From Calditrichaceae bacterium (lineage in GTDB: Bacteria; Calditrichota; Calditrichia; Calditrichales; Calditrichaceae), in NCBI GenBank assembly GCA_024762535.1, contig JANTHG010000006.1:1-40656 (forward strand): 40,656 nt of DNA. Direction: 5' to 3'. The translations under genes and the position numbers were made by a program. Shown piece by piece: positions 18,819 through 26,794 of the stretch; the first letter of the stretch is position 1; every line of letters begins with the position of its first letter. The notes under the pieces were generated by a model. That model saw only the letters and a list, made by a program, of their open reading frames with translations, did not search any database and had not been told where the DNA came from.

Positions 18819-20513
18819 TCATAAAGATTCATTTATTTGCTTTTTTACAATTAATATGCTGCTAATTTCCGTATCTTCTGGTTGGTCTTCCCATTCGAAC
18901 ACCTGGTCTGTTTCATATGGTATGTGTTCTAATTCTATCCATTCAAGAACTATCCGTTTTAACGGGCATTCCTTTGAACCGGCCTGATGATACGGCAGAA
19001 TATAGGGAAAAATCAGTGCAATTCGAAACCCATCCCCTGCTGTTTCTATCCGTTCATTTAAAAATTCATATATTTGCACCCAGGCATAAAACAAGTGTAC
19101 GGCTTCCTGTTTAAGCTCGCGCGCATACAAATGGTTGAATAGCGCCTGCCCGTAGCCTCCTAATTTATTATAGAACGGACCGTGCAACGCTATTTCGTCA
19201 TGCCAAATTATATGCTCATCCGGCCAGTCCGGCAAGGGATTTTCAAACAGAATGTTGATATATTGCCCCCGTTTCCAGTTTTGACCTGGATAGGGGGATA
19301 ATGGGAAAAAGAGAGCGGCGGTACTCTGATTTTCTACAGAAAGTCTCTCGTAATTCCAACGCGTTTTCTCCGGCAAGAGCAGCGGTTGAATTTTATCGAG
19401 CAGAATTGCAAAACGCAGCAATTCGTTTAACGTGGTTTGTAGGCGGGCACTAAAATCATTTCCATCCGCTTTACGACCCGGCTTCTGAACCGTACGCATG
19501 AGAGCCGTCCTTAAAAAATCCAGCACCGGCTGCGATTCACTGACAACTTTTTGTTCAATTAAAAACCGGGCGGCGGCAAATCCCTTTTGCATTTTAATGG
19601 GTAGACCAGCTGCTTCGAGCCGGGGTTTTTGTTGTTCCCAGTAGGTTAAAAAGGATTGCTCTATCCGGTCCATAAACAAATCGGCTTGTTGCTCTCCATT
19701 GGATAGCAGCAGCATGCGCAAACCGGAAAGCAATCCGCTTAAAGCTGTCTGGAATTCGGGGAGTCGTTTTTCCCTGATGGCAGCATACAGGTGATTCGGT
19801 AATGATTGTACATCCGGGAATTCCACGAAATATAGCTCACCTCCGGAAGAGGCGCTAAGAATATTTTGCACGGACTCCGGTGCATTCCAAAGCTCTATGG
19901 GGCCGGGGCTGACAGCTTGCAGGTAATTCAAAATGCCATTCAAATGGAAAGGCTGTACTTCGGGCCAGGTTTTTTTTAAAAGCGGATATTTGTCGGAACC
20001 AGGCGCTACAAGGGATTGGCGAAAGCGGCGGAATTGGCGATCCAGTTCGATTTCGTTAGGAACCCATTCACGGATACGGCAAAGCTGCTGAAGAGTATAG
20101 ACCAAACTGCCAAAACGAAACACATGCCAGTTGTACACTTCGGTTTCTTTTTGCATCATGGAAAACCCGGAAGACGTCAGTTCCGGCGGAGGGTCCGTAC
20201 TTCGCTGGAAAATAAAACAACTCTCAAAAAAGGGTGAAGTGGAAAGAATAAACTGCAGGTCGGGTAAGTGCTCTCCGCTCCATATAAATCCGTAACAACC
20301 TGTTTCCGCTAAATGGGCACTTAATTGCCGTTGCAATTCAATACTTTTAGATATGACCAGTTTTAAATCCGGAAAGTCAACCAGACCAAAAACCGTTTGC
20401 ACTTTTATGGCTTTAATATCCTTTGCGCCAAGTTCCAGTTCCGCCTGTTGTCCGAATGCCGGTGTCTGCGGAGGATGGGATACGCATTTAAAAAGAACGT
20501 GCTTCCTGCTCAT
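18819..20513 (-). CDS. Protein of unknown function downstream of glgC
   Basis: 564 residues, no signal peptide and no membrane segment, so probably cytosolic. I do not recognise a family. It is rich in Leu, Gln and aromatic residues with mixed alpha/beta character. Visible landmarks are FGLVDFPDLKLVISKS near residue 45, FQRSTDPPPELTSSG near 128, a helical middle (LQTTLNELLRFAILLDKIQPLLLP) and a well-defined C-terminal stretch around 440-540 (WHDEIALHGPFYNKLGGYG, FRIALIFPYILPYHQ). The start lies 6 bases after the stop of glgC, so it is probably translated from the same mRNA and may serve glycogen metabolism, though nothing in the sequence shows this. There is no catalytic motif that I can name. 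Confidence 0.6.
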   Translation of the reverse strand: MSRKHVLFKCVSHPPQTPAFGQQAELELGAKDIKAIKVQTVFGLVDFPDLKLVISKSIELQRQLSAHLAETGCYGFIWSGEHLPDLQFILSTSPFFESCFIFQRSTDPPPELTSSGFSMMQKETEVYNWHVFRFGSLVYTLQQLCRIREWVPNEIELDRQFRRFRQSLVAPGSDKYPLLKKTWPEVQPFHLNGILNYLQAVSPGPIELWNAPESVQNILSASSGGELYFVEFPDVQSLPNHLYAAIREKRLPEFQTALSGLLSGLRMLLLSNGEQQADLFMDRIEQSFLTYWEQQKPRLEAAGLPIKMQKGFAAARFLIEQKVVSESQPVLDFLRTALMRTVQKPGRKADGNDFSARLQTTLNELLRFAILLDKIQPLLLPEKTRWNYERLSVENQSTAALFFPLSPYPGQNWKRGQYINILFENPLPDWPDEHIIWHDEIALHGPFYNKLGGYGQALFNHLYARELKQEAVHLFYAWVQIYEFLNERIETAGDGFRIALIFPYILPYHQAGSKECPLKRIVLEWIELEHIPYETDQVFEWEDQPEDTEISSILIVKKQINESL

Positions 20514-20519
20514 GAAATA

Positions 20520-21797
20520 TTATATACTCATATTATCCGGTATTATTGCACCCTTGGGAATGATAATAATGCCATCACGTATCGTATAGTTTTCGGCATC
20601 TTCGTGGTCTTTGTTATCCTTATTGACTAGTTGCACATTATTTCCTATCCGTGCATCCAAATCTACAATAGCATTACGGATGATACAATTGTGCCCAATA
20701 CCTAAATTCGGCGGATCATTTTCTGTGCGACTGTTCCGCTGCTCTACGGATTCATAAAGCGTATTTCCCATAATAATCGAGCGTTGGACAAAAGTACCTT
20801 CATCAATAAATGAGCGAATCCCCACAACTGAGTTTTCAATTATGGAACCGAGCAAAATGGAACCTTCGGAAATGATGGACTGATTAATCTGACAGTTGTA
20901 GATTTTGGATGGTGGCAGAAATCGCGGGTTAGTGAAAAAAGGGAATTTTTCATCGTAAAAATTGAACCGGGGCACCGGCTTGGTTAGCTCAAAGTGGGCG
21001 TCAAAAAAGGCGCGCATGGTACCAATATCTTCCCAATAGCCGTCAAAGAAATAGGCTGAAACTTTACTTGTTTTTAAACTGCTCGGAATCACTTCCCTGC
21101 CAAAATCTTCAAAATCCGTACTTTCTAATAAATCAAACAGAGCTTCTTTTTTGAAGATATAGATCCCCATAGAAGCTACATGGGTTCGACCGGAAGCATC
21201 TAAGTTAAATGTTTTAAATGTTTCATTATCAATTTTATATTTGTCAAGCGTTTCAGGGTCGTTCGGTTTTTCAAAAAAATCCGTGATGGTACCGTGCTTA
21301 TCAGTTTTTAAAACACCGAACTCAGACGCTTCGTGAGTATAAATTGGCTTAACTGCAATGGATATATCCGCTTTTTGATTGAGATGGTGTTCAAAAAAGT
21401 TTTGATAATCCATACGATATAAATGATCTCCGGAAAGAATTATGATATGATCATCGGCATGTTTCAGATAGCGCAGATTCTTACGAACAGCGTCTGCTGT
21501 TCCCTGGTACCAGTCCTGACTTTCCGCGGTTTGCTGAGCGGCGAGGATACGCACATAGCCCTTACTAAAGGTATCGAATCGGTAAGTATTGGTAATGTGT
21601 CGGTGGAGAGATTCGGTATTGAACTGAGTCAGTACAAAAATATGGCGTACATTGGAATGCAGACAATTACTGATTGGGATATCGATTAATCGGAATTTAC
21701 CACCAATCGGTACGGCCGGTTTTGCTCTATGCCGTGTTAAGGGGTCTAACCGTGTTCCCTGACCTCCGCCCAGTATCACTGCTGTTAAAGCGCCCAT
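20520..21797 (-). CDS. glgC: Glucose-1-phosphate adenylyltransferase (ADP-glucose pyrophosphorylase)
   Basis: 425 residues, the usual length for the family. It makes ADP-glucose from ATP and glucose-1-phosphate, the committed step of bacterial glycogen synthesis, in the cytosol. The nucleotidyltransferase domain shows AVILGGGQGTRLDPLT, KPAVPIGGKFRLIDIPISNC, DWYQGTADAVRKNL, ILSGDHLYRMDY, VASMGIYIF and FFDGYWEDIGTMRAFFDAH, all hallmark GlgC positions. The C-terminal left-handed beta-helix (about 300-425) has the hexapeptide rhythm (GSILLGSIIENSVVGIRS). No glgA, glgB or glgP lies in the window. The start is supported by SD AAGGGGAAG. It lies 21 bases after the ArsC-family selenoprotein candidate and 6 bases before the unknown gene. 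Confidence 0.95.
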   Translation of the reverse strand: MGALTAVILGGGQGTRLDPLTRHRAKPAVPIGGKFRLIDIPISNCLHSNVRHIFVLTQFNTESLHRHITNTYRFDTFSKGYVRILAAQQTAESQDWYQGTADAVRKNLRYLKHADDHIIILSGDHLYRMDYQNFFEHHLNQKADISIAVKPIYTHEASEFGVLKTDKHGTITDFFEKPNDPETLDKYKIDNETFKTFNLDASGRTHVASMGIYIFKKEALFDLLESTDFEDFGREVIPSSLKTSKVSAYFFDGYWEDIGTMRAFFDAHFELTKPVPRFNFYDEKFPFFTNPRFLPPSKIYNCQINQSIISEGSILLGSIIENSVVGIRSFIDEGTFVQRSIIMGNTLYESVEQRNSRTENDPPNLGIGHNCIIRNAIVDLDARIGNNVQLVNKDNKDHEDAENYTIRDGIIIIPKGAIIPDNMSI

Positions 21798-21818
21798 CTT
21801 TTCTTCCCCTTATTTTTG

Positions 21819-22163
21819 TTAGGAATCAATAAAGTTTAAAATACCCGGTTCGTCAAATCCAATCCAAAAACGTCCGTTCTTTTCGATGAGCGGGCGTTTG
21901 ATCATACCCTGTTCCTGCAGCAATACCTGAAACAGTTCATCCTCATTCAGATTTTTTTCTTTCAGCTTCAGTTTGCGGTAGGTGGCACCTTTACTGTTTA
22001 CCACCACATCCAAACCGAGCTGATGCACCACATCCCGTAAAAAATCTTCACCTACCGGAGTCTTTTTAAAATTGATGAATTCGTAGTCAACATTGTTGGC
22101 TTCAAAAACCGCACGGGTTTTACGAATTTGCTGTCAGTTGGGAATACCATAAAGTTTAATCAT
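21819..22163 (-). CDS. ArsC/Spx-family reductase with in-frame TGA, probable selenoprotein
   Basis: The full frame is 114 codons plus stop, the normal length of the ArsC/YffB (PF03960) family. It starts at ATG 22163-22161 with SD GGCAGGA, 20 bases after the serine hydrolase stop. It reads MIKLYGIPN, then TGA (22136-22134), then QQIRKTRAVFEANNVDYEFI, and continues without interruption through GMIKRPLIEKNGRFWIGF to the TAA. In relatives the residue at codon 10 is the catalytic Cys (YGIPNC...KKA). The frame, family motifs and length are otherwise undamaged, there is no Cys elsewhere in the protein, and a SECIS-like hairpin follows, so TGA most likely encodes selenocysteine. A gene finder would start it wrongly at GTG 22031 and lose the active site. 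Alternatives are a nonsense mutation or a sequencing error. Arsenate as substrate is not established; a thiol/selenol oxidoreductase role is equally likely. Confidence 0.78.
22101..22126 (-). promoter_or_regulatory. Candidate bacterial SECIS element
   Basis: In the mRNA after the TGA codon, AAAACC (22121-22116) pairs with GGUUUU (22110-22105) around the 5-base loop CGUGC. A 2x1 internal loop follows and then UUC:GAA (22126-22124 with 22103-22101). The apical loop begins 18 nt after the UGA and has G at its second position, followed by U. Known bacterial SECIS rules ask for 16-37 nt and a G within the first two loop bases, so it fits. Confidence 0.65.
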
Positions 22164-22183
22164 CTTTTGTCCTGCCTGTTAAA

Positions 22184-23380
22184 TTATCTTACAATAGCGC
22201 CGGCCACCACATTGGCCACTAAACTACGTAAGCGCACCACATGGCCCTTGTCATAGGGATGTACCCGGTTCGTCAGTAAAATAACTACCGTATGCGTTGC
22301 CGGATCTATCACCATGGAGGTACCTGTGTATCCTGTATGTCCGTATGCACATGCCGAAAACAGATCGCCTTTGTTGGAGCTATATGCGGAGGCCAAATCC
22401 CAACCCAGGCCACGACCAAATTTTTCAAACCCTTTGGGAATGGCTGTCATGGTTTTTACGGCAGCAGGGCTTAAAATACGTACGCCGTTCCAGGCACCAC
22501 CATTTAGCATCATGGAGCCGAACAGAGCCATATCGTCCACGTTGGAAAACAAGCCCGCATTACCGGAGATACAGCCCATCATTACCCGTGCCAACGGATC
22601 GTGCACCGTGCCGATGAGCGGCTGCCCGTCCGGTTGCAGCTGTGTAGCGGCACAACTTTGCGCAATTGCCCCCTGCGGCTGCATTTCTGTTTTTTCCATA
22701 TGCAGAGGCGTAAAAATATTTTCCTGAGAAAAGGTTTTAAGGCTTTGTCCGCTCACCTTTTCCACAATGCGCTGCAGCGTAATAAAATTTAGACAACTGT
22801 ATTTAAAATAGGTTCCCGGCGCGTGGTGTCTGGGAACTCGCGCAATATAGGCCAGCAGCGAATCCGGATTGGGTGCGCCGTATTTTTTTTTCAATTCGTT
22901 CACCGGTGCATAGGGCGGCAGGCCGGAAGTATGAGTCATTAAATGAATAATACGGATATCGGTTTGGACATGGGTAGAATCATCTACCCAGGGAATAAAA
23001 TCCGGGAAGAAGTTTTTCACTTTGTCCAGCAATCGTAACTGACCACGATCAACCAAAATCATTGCGGAGGTGGCTGTGGCAATGGGCTTGGTAAGTGAGG
23101 CCAGATCAAAAACCGTTTCTGCAGTCATCTTCTTTTTTACAGGAATCAGTTCTTTATAGCCGTAGGCCTTTCGGTAAACAACCTGATCGTTCCGGCTGAC
23201 AAGCAGTACGGCTCCGGGAATATCATGCGCAGCAATAGCGGAGTTAATAACGGCATCCACCTGTTGCAGCCTAACAGGATCGAAACCCTGCGTTTGGGGG
23301 GCGCTAACGTGTAATTTCTGAGCTAATAAAATAGACGAATATAATAGAATAAATACAATTAAATTTCGGTGCAGTATCAT
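22184..23380 (-). CDS. Secreted serine hydrolase, beta-lactamase class C/esterase EstB-like family
   Basis: 398 residues with a signal peptide (MILHRNLIVFILLYSSILLA). The PF00144 fold is marked by the nucleophile motif SLTK (Ser95, Lys98) in FDLASLTKPIATATSAM, by HLMTHTSGLPPY, by YSCLNFITLQ (Tyr194 of the YxN-type motif, with Cys in place of Asn) and by YGHTGYTGTS in place of KTG. These are the features of secreted penicillin-binding-like esterases or D-amino-acid peptidases, not of resistance beta-lactamases. The substrate is unknown; peptidoglycan fragments or esters are typical. It is the first gene of a minus-strand unit continuing into the ArsC-family gene, glgC and the unknown gene. It is preceded by about 90 AT-rich bases after a terminator, where its promoter should lie. 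Confidence 0.87.
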   Translation of the reverse strand: MILHRNLIVFILLYSSILLAQKLHVSAPQTQGFDPVRLQQVDAVINSAIAAHDIPGAVLLVSRNDQVVYRKAYGYKELIPVKKKMTAETVFDLASLTKPIATATSAMILVDRGQLRLLDKVKNFFPDFIPWVDDSTHVQTDIRIIHLMTHTSGLPPYAPVNELKKKYGAPNPDSLLAYIARVPRHHAPGTYFKYSCLNFITLQRIVEKVSGQSLKTFSQENIFTPLHMEKTEMQPQGAIAQSCAATQLQPDGQPLIGTVHDPLARVMMGCISGNAGLFSNVDDMALFGSMMLNGGAWNGVRILSPAAVKTMTAIPKGFEKFGRGLGWDLASAYSSNKGDLFSACAYGHTGYTGTSMVIDPATHTVVILLTNRVHPYDKGHVVRLRSLVANVVAGAIVR

Positions 23381-23470
23381 AATATATCCTGTAAGGTATT
23401 GTTATATGGGTATCAACAATATATGAAAAAGCAGAATGGAATGAAAATTGAAATCTCTGGATACATACCT

Positions 23471-23509
23471 AAAAAAATGGTTCCACCCTGTTTAAGAATG
23501 GAACCATTT
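23471..23509 (-). terminator. Rho-independent terminator after the saccharopine-dehydrogenase-family gene
   Basis: Perfect 11-bp stem AAATGGTTCCA (23475-23485) with TGGAACCATTT (23499-23509) and a 13-base loop, running into T residues on the minus strand (As at 23471-23474). It lies 10 bases past the stop at 23520. Confidence 0.85.
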
Positions 23510-23519
23510 AACTTTTGCG

Positions 23520-24869
23520 CTAAAGTTGCTTCACTTGTTCGCTAAAGGCGAACCCTTCGACTTCTAATTCCTTCATAACCGGTTCATAAATCATCGGATG
23601 TGTGGGAATATGACAGCCGGAAAGCGGAAGTTTATCCAACAACAACAGTTTGGCTACGAGGGCAGCCGGCAGGCCAACGGATTTAGCCATAGAGGTAAAA
23701 CCGGCCTTTTCTCCATAATGAATCATTGTGGATGTAATTTCTTCTTTACGGTTGTTTTCATCCGGATATTCGGCAATCATTTTGTGCATTAAAATCACCA
23801 TGTCATGGGCGTCATCGTGCAGGCGCAATTTATCACTGAGCAAATGGGTCATTACTTCGGCAGCAGTTTCCACTTTAACGCCGATTTTTTCATTGGAAAA
23901 CAGCCCTAACCAGCGCATTTTTTCCATGATCGCTCCAGTTGGGTTGATTCCCAAAAAGCGAGCCACACGCTGGTCCACACTCGCTTCCGAGCCATCGGAA
24001 GGTGGAAGCAGCATTTCGGTTAATTGCGCATACGTCGTATTTTCCAAATCCGGGATGCGCAGCATTTCATTCGGCAATCCTAATCGCTGAATCTGAGCCC
24101 AGGTTTCGCACCAGCCCGGAAAGCGAATGGTACCGCGGATTACCGTATCAGCATCGGTAAAACCATACTTATCCCGGTAACCGAGAGAATCGCGGTTCGG
24201 GTACACTTCCATTAAGCCAATGCCGGGCACTTCCATGGGCCAGGTGCTCTGGAAAACATTATGATACGGAATAATTTTGATTTTACCATCTTTCAGATAC
24301 TGGGCACCGCTTTCACCGGCCATCACTACATTTCGCGGATTCCAGCTAATTACATATTTCATGGGATTGCTCAGGGTATCCGGCGCAGGTAATCCCCCCC
24401 CATACGATTCAAAGCTTTTAATCAAACCGCCCTTAGAGCGAATTTTATGAATCATCTGAGTGGCAGACATATGGTCGATACCGGGATCCAAACCGATTTC
24501 CGTCAACATCAACACCCCTTTGCGTTCGGCATCGGGTGCCAGTTCTCGCATCCGGCGATCTTCGTACGAAACGGAAATCATATGTTTACCCTTTCGAACA
24601 CAGGTCAAAGCTACCAAATGTTGAAATCGTGGCGCCAGCATATTAACCACCACATCCGCCTTTTCAATTTGAGCCGAACGTATATCCGAATCATTGACGT
24701 CAAACTTTATCGCGGCTCCCCGAGAACTGCCACGTAAGCGACTTTTGGCCAGGTTTATATCCATATCAGCTACTGTTACGAACCAATCATATTTTTCGGC
24801 CTGATCCAGCAGATACGAAATGAGGTACGGGCTGCTTTTACCTGCTCCGAGTACCAAAATTTTTTTCAT
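23520..24869 (-). CDS. Saccharopine dehydrogenase-family oxidoreductase
   Basis: 449 residues. The N-terminal Rossmann fold shows KKILVLGAGKSSPYLISYLL, VTVADMDINLAKSRL and IEKADVVVNMLAPRFQHLVA, typical of the saccharopine dehydrogenase/LYS9 family. The substrate half has TEIGLDPGIDHMSATQMI, FESYGGGLPAPDT, NPMKYVISWNPRNVV and GWCETWAQIQRLGLP, as in saccharopine reductases of Bacteroidota and eukaryotic LYS9. Such enzymes interconvert saccharopine and alpha-aminoadipate semialdehyde plus glutamate (lysine metabolism). No partner lysine gene lies next to it, so direction (synthesis or breakdown) is open; the related lysine 6-dehydrogenase activity is an alternative. It is cytosolic, monocistronic between a divergent GGDEF-EAL gene and a terminator. 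Confidence 0.87.
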   Translation of the reverse strand: MKKILVLGAGKSSPYLISYLLDQAEKYDWFVTVADMDINLAKSRLRGSSRGAAIKFDVNDSDIRSAQIEKADVVVNMLAPRFQHLVALTCVRKGKHMISVSYEDRRMRELAPDAERKGVLMLTEIGLDPGIDHMSATQMIHKIRSKGGLIKSFESYGGGLPAPDTLSNPMKYVISWNPRNVVMAGESGAQYLKDGKIKIIPYHNVFQSTWPMEVPGIGLMEVYPNRDSLGYRDKYGFTDADTVIRGTIRFPGWCETWAQIQRLGLPNEMLRIPDLENTTYAQLTEMLLPPSDGSEASVDQRVARFLGINPTGAIMEKMRWLGLFSNEKIGVKVETAAEVMTHLLSDKLRLHDDAHDMVILMHKMIAEYPDENNRKEEITSTMIHYGEKAGFTSMAKSVGLPAALVAKLLLLDKLPLSGCHIPTHPMIYEPVMKELEVEGFAFSEQVKQL

Positions 24870-25029
24870 TCTATTTTCCTTTCAATTGTTTTTTTATGAT
24901 TTGAATCTTTAGAATTTAAGGCAAAATAAATTTTTACAAAAGAAAAATAAGTTTAAGCTAAATTTTTAATTACTTTCAACGATTATAGGTAAATCAGATC
25001 TAATACATTAAGCACGGAGACCTCGAAAC

Positions 25030-26790
25030 TTGTTGAAGCGGATATGGAATTTATTCACCCATCGTATTGATAAAGAGCTAAAAATACTTAAACACGCTTA
25101 CGAAGAAATGCCTATGGAAATTGCTTTGTATGATCTTGATCGTAACTTTTCATTTCTTAATCGTCAATTTTTTACAAATGGATTAGATCGCAACCAGTTT
25201 ATTGGACACGATGATCATTATTATTTGAATGTCTTAAATATTAAAAATAATGTTCTAGAAAAACGGAAAGAGGCTTTTGACACAGCCTTACAAAAAAAAC
25301 AAGCGGTCCGTTTTACCGAAAAATTAATTCTGCCGGATGCCAATAAAACTCTCTTCTTTAAACGTACTTTTCAGCCTTTATTCTTAAATGGTGATCAAAC
25401 TGTTTCACACATGGCCTTTTTTGGATCCAATATGACTGCCGTTATCCTATCACAGCAGGAATTAAAATACCTTGCCTTTCATGACAAGCTTACCGGCCTG
25501 ATGAATCGTGACGCCTTTAATCAACAACTTGATCAGCTTATTTCCGAATCAGTCCGCTGGCCCAGCGAGCAAATTGCCGGTATTCTTTTTTGTGACCTGG
25601 ATAATTTTAAACTGGTTAATGATTCTTTGGGACACGATGTGGGAGATTTACTTTTAAGAGAAGTATCTGCACGTATTGCCTCTTGTCTGCGCCAATCCGA
25701 TAGTATTTTTCGCCTTGGAGGTGATGAATTTACTGTTCTGTTACGAAACTTAAAACAGGATATTGATGCTGGCATGGTGGCCGAAAAATTAATTAAAGAA
25801 ATATCCCGACCTTACCAGATAAATGAACATTCCATTACCTATGTTACCTTAAGCATCGGTATCGGACTCTTTCCTAAAGATGGAAATGAACGCGAAACAA
25901 TTGTATCTAACGCAGATATGGCCATGTATGAGGCCAAACGTAATTCCAAAAATAATTATAAATTCTTTTCTAAAGACTTAACTCAAACTTCAAAGGACCG
26001 ACTCAAAATTGTTAAAGGTCTCAAAGAATTGATCAATAAAAAAGATTTTTCAAACCAATTTAAAATGGTTTATCAACCTATTTTTGCCAATAAACAAAAT
26101 AGTGATTTTTCGATTGTTGGTTCCGAAGCCTTATTGCGCTGGAATCACCCCATTCATGGCAATATCCCACCAGATTTATTTATCCCCATTGCTGAAGAAA
26201 GCAATTTAATCCAGCATTTTGGTGATTGGATTTTTCAAAAAAGTTTATCCGATTTTAAATTATTAAACAAATTACATCCAGAAGGAACCTTTTATATTTC
26301 AATCAACCTTTCTGCCAAGCAATTGGATACACCACAAATTGTGTCGGAACTGGAACAGGCTGTTCTAAAAGCTTTATTATCACCCAGGCAAGTTCAAATA
26401 GAAATCACTGAAACAGGTATTATTAAAGACAGTGCCATTGCCTTTAAGAATTTATATATTTTAGCTGAAATGGGTTTCCGCCTGGCTATAGATGATTTTG
26501 GTGTGGGATTCGCCTCTTTAAGCTATCTGCAGAAAATTCCGGCTTCTGTCATCAAGATCGACAAAACCTTTATCCAGCAATCACTAACCAGTACTAAAAA
26601 CCGTGATCTGGTTAAAGCTATCATTGTAATGGGACAAAATTTAAAAAAGGAAGTGATTGCCGAAGGAGTGGAAGAAAAAGAACATTTATCCTTTTTAATG
26701 AAACATAATTGTTACACCTACCAGGGCTATTATTTTAGCAAACCGCTTGATTATATCGATATGGAACAGTTGCTTAAAAAGAAAAAGTAA
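25030..26790 (+). CDS. PAS-GGDEF-EAL cyclic-di-GMP turnover protein
   Basis: 586 residues from a TTG start with GGAG about 10 bases upstream; ATG at 25111 (residue 28) is an alternative. A PAS-like sensor segment spans about 22-140. The diguanylate cyclase domain (about 145-320) has DKLTGLMNRDAF, FCDLDNFKLVND and the signature RLGGDEF (GGDEF at 230-234). The phosphodiesterase domain (about 325-585) has SEALLRWNHP (EAL at 366-368), INLSAKQL, IEITETG and DDFGVGFASLSYL, so both active sites look intact. There is no membrane segment, so it senses a cytosolic signal. It is the only plus-strand gene between 1 and 36.8 kb and meets the neighbouring gene tail to tail with 4 bases between stops. Two hand-counted 120-base samples give 37 and 34 G+C, far below the flanks. 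Confidence 0.92.
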   Translation: MLKRIWNLFTHRIDKELKILKHAYEEMPMEIALYDLDRNFSFLNRQFFTNGLDRNQFIGHDDHYYLNVLNIKNNVLEKRKEAFDTALQKKQAVRFTEKLILPDANKTLFFKRTFQPLFLNGDQTVSHMAFFGSNMTAVILSQQELKYLAFHDKLTGLMNRDAFNQQLDQLISESVRWPSEQIAGILFCDLDNFKLVNDSLGHDVGDLLLREVSARIASCLRQSDSIFRLGGDEFTVLLRNLKQDIDAGMVAEKLIKEISRPYQINEHSITYVTLSIGIGLFPKDGNERETIVSNADMAMYEAKRNSKNNYKFFSKDLTQTSKDRLKIVKGLKELINKKDFSNQFKMVYQPIFANKQNSDFSIVGSEALLRWNHPIHGNIPPDLFIPIAEESNLIQHFGDWIFQKSLSDFKLLNKLHPEGTFYISINLSAKQLDTPQIVSELEQAVLKALLSPRQVQIEITETGIIKDSAIAFKNLYILAEMGFRLAIDDFGVGFASLSYLQKIPASVIKIDKTFIQQSLTSTKNRDLVKAIIVMGQNLKKEVIAEGVEEKEHLSFLMKHNCYTYQGYYFSKPLDYIDMEQLLKKKK

Positions 26791-26794
26791 GGCG

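Noticed and set aside
21819-22031. A 70-residue protein starting at GTG 22031
   Set aside because: It would lack the N-terminal half of the ArsC fold, including the active site, and has no Shine-Dalgarno. The start at 22163 with GGCAGGA is far better.
22134-22136. The TGA inside the ArsC-family gene as evidence of a pseudogene
   Set aside because: The frame on both sides is open, the family motifs and length are intact, the TGA sits exactly at the catalytic Cys, and a SECIS-like hairpin follows. A random nonsense mutation would be unlikely to hit this codon.
22184-23380. Beta-lactam resistance gene
   Set aside because: The SxxK and Tyr motifs belong to the wide class C/penicillin-binding-like esterase family, the KTG box reads HTG and the YxN motif is YSC. 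There is no basis for a resistance role.
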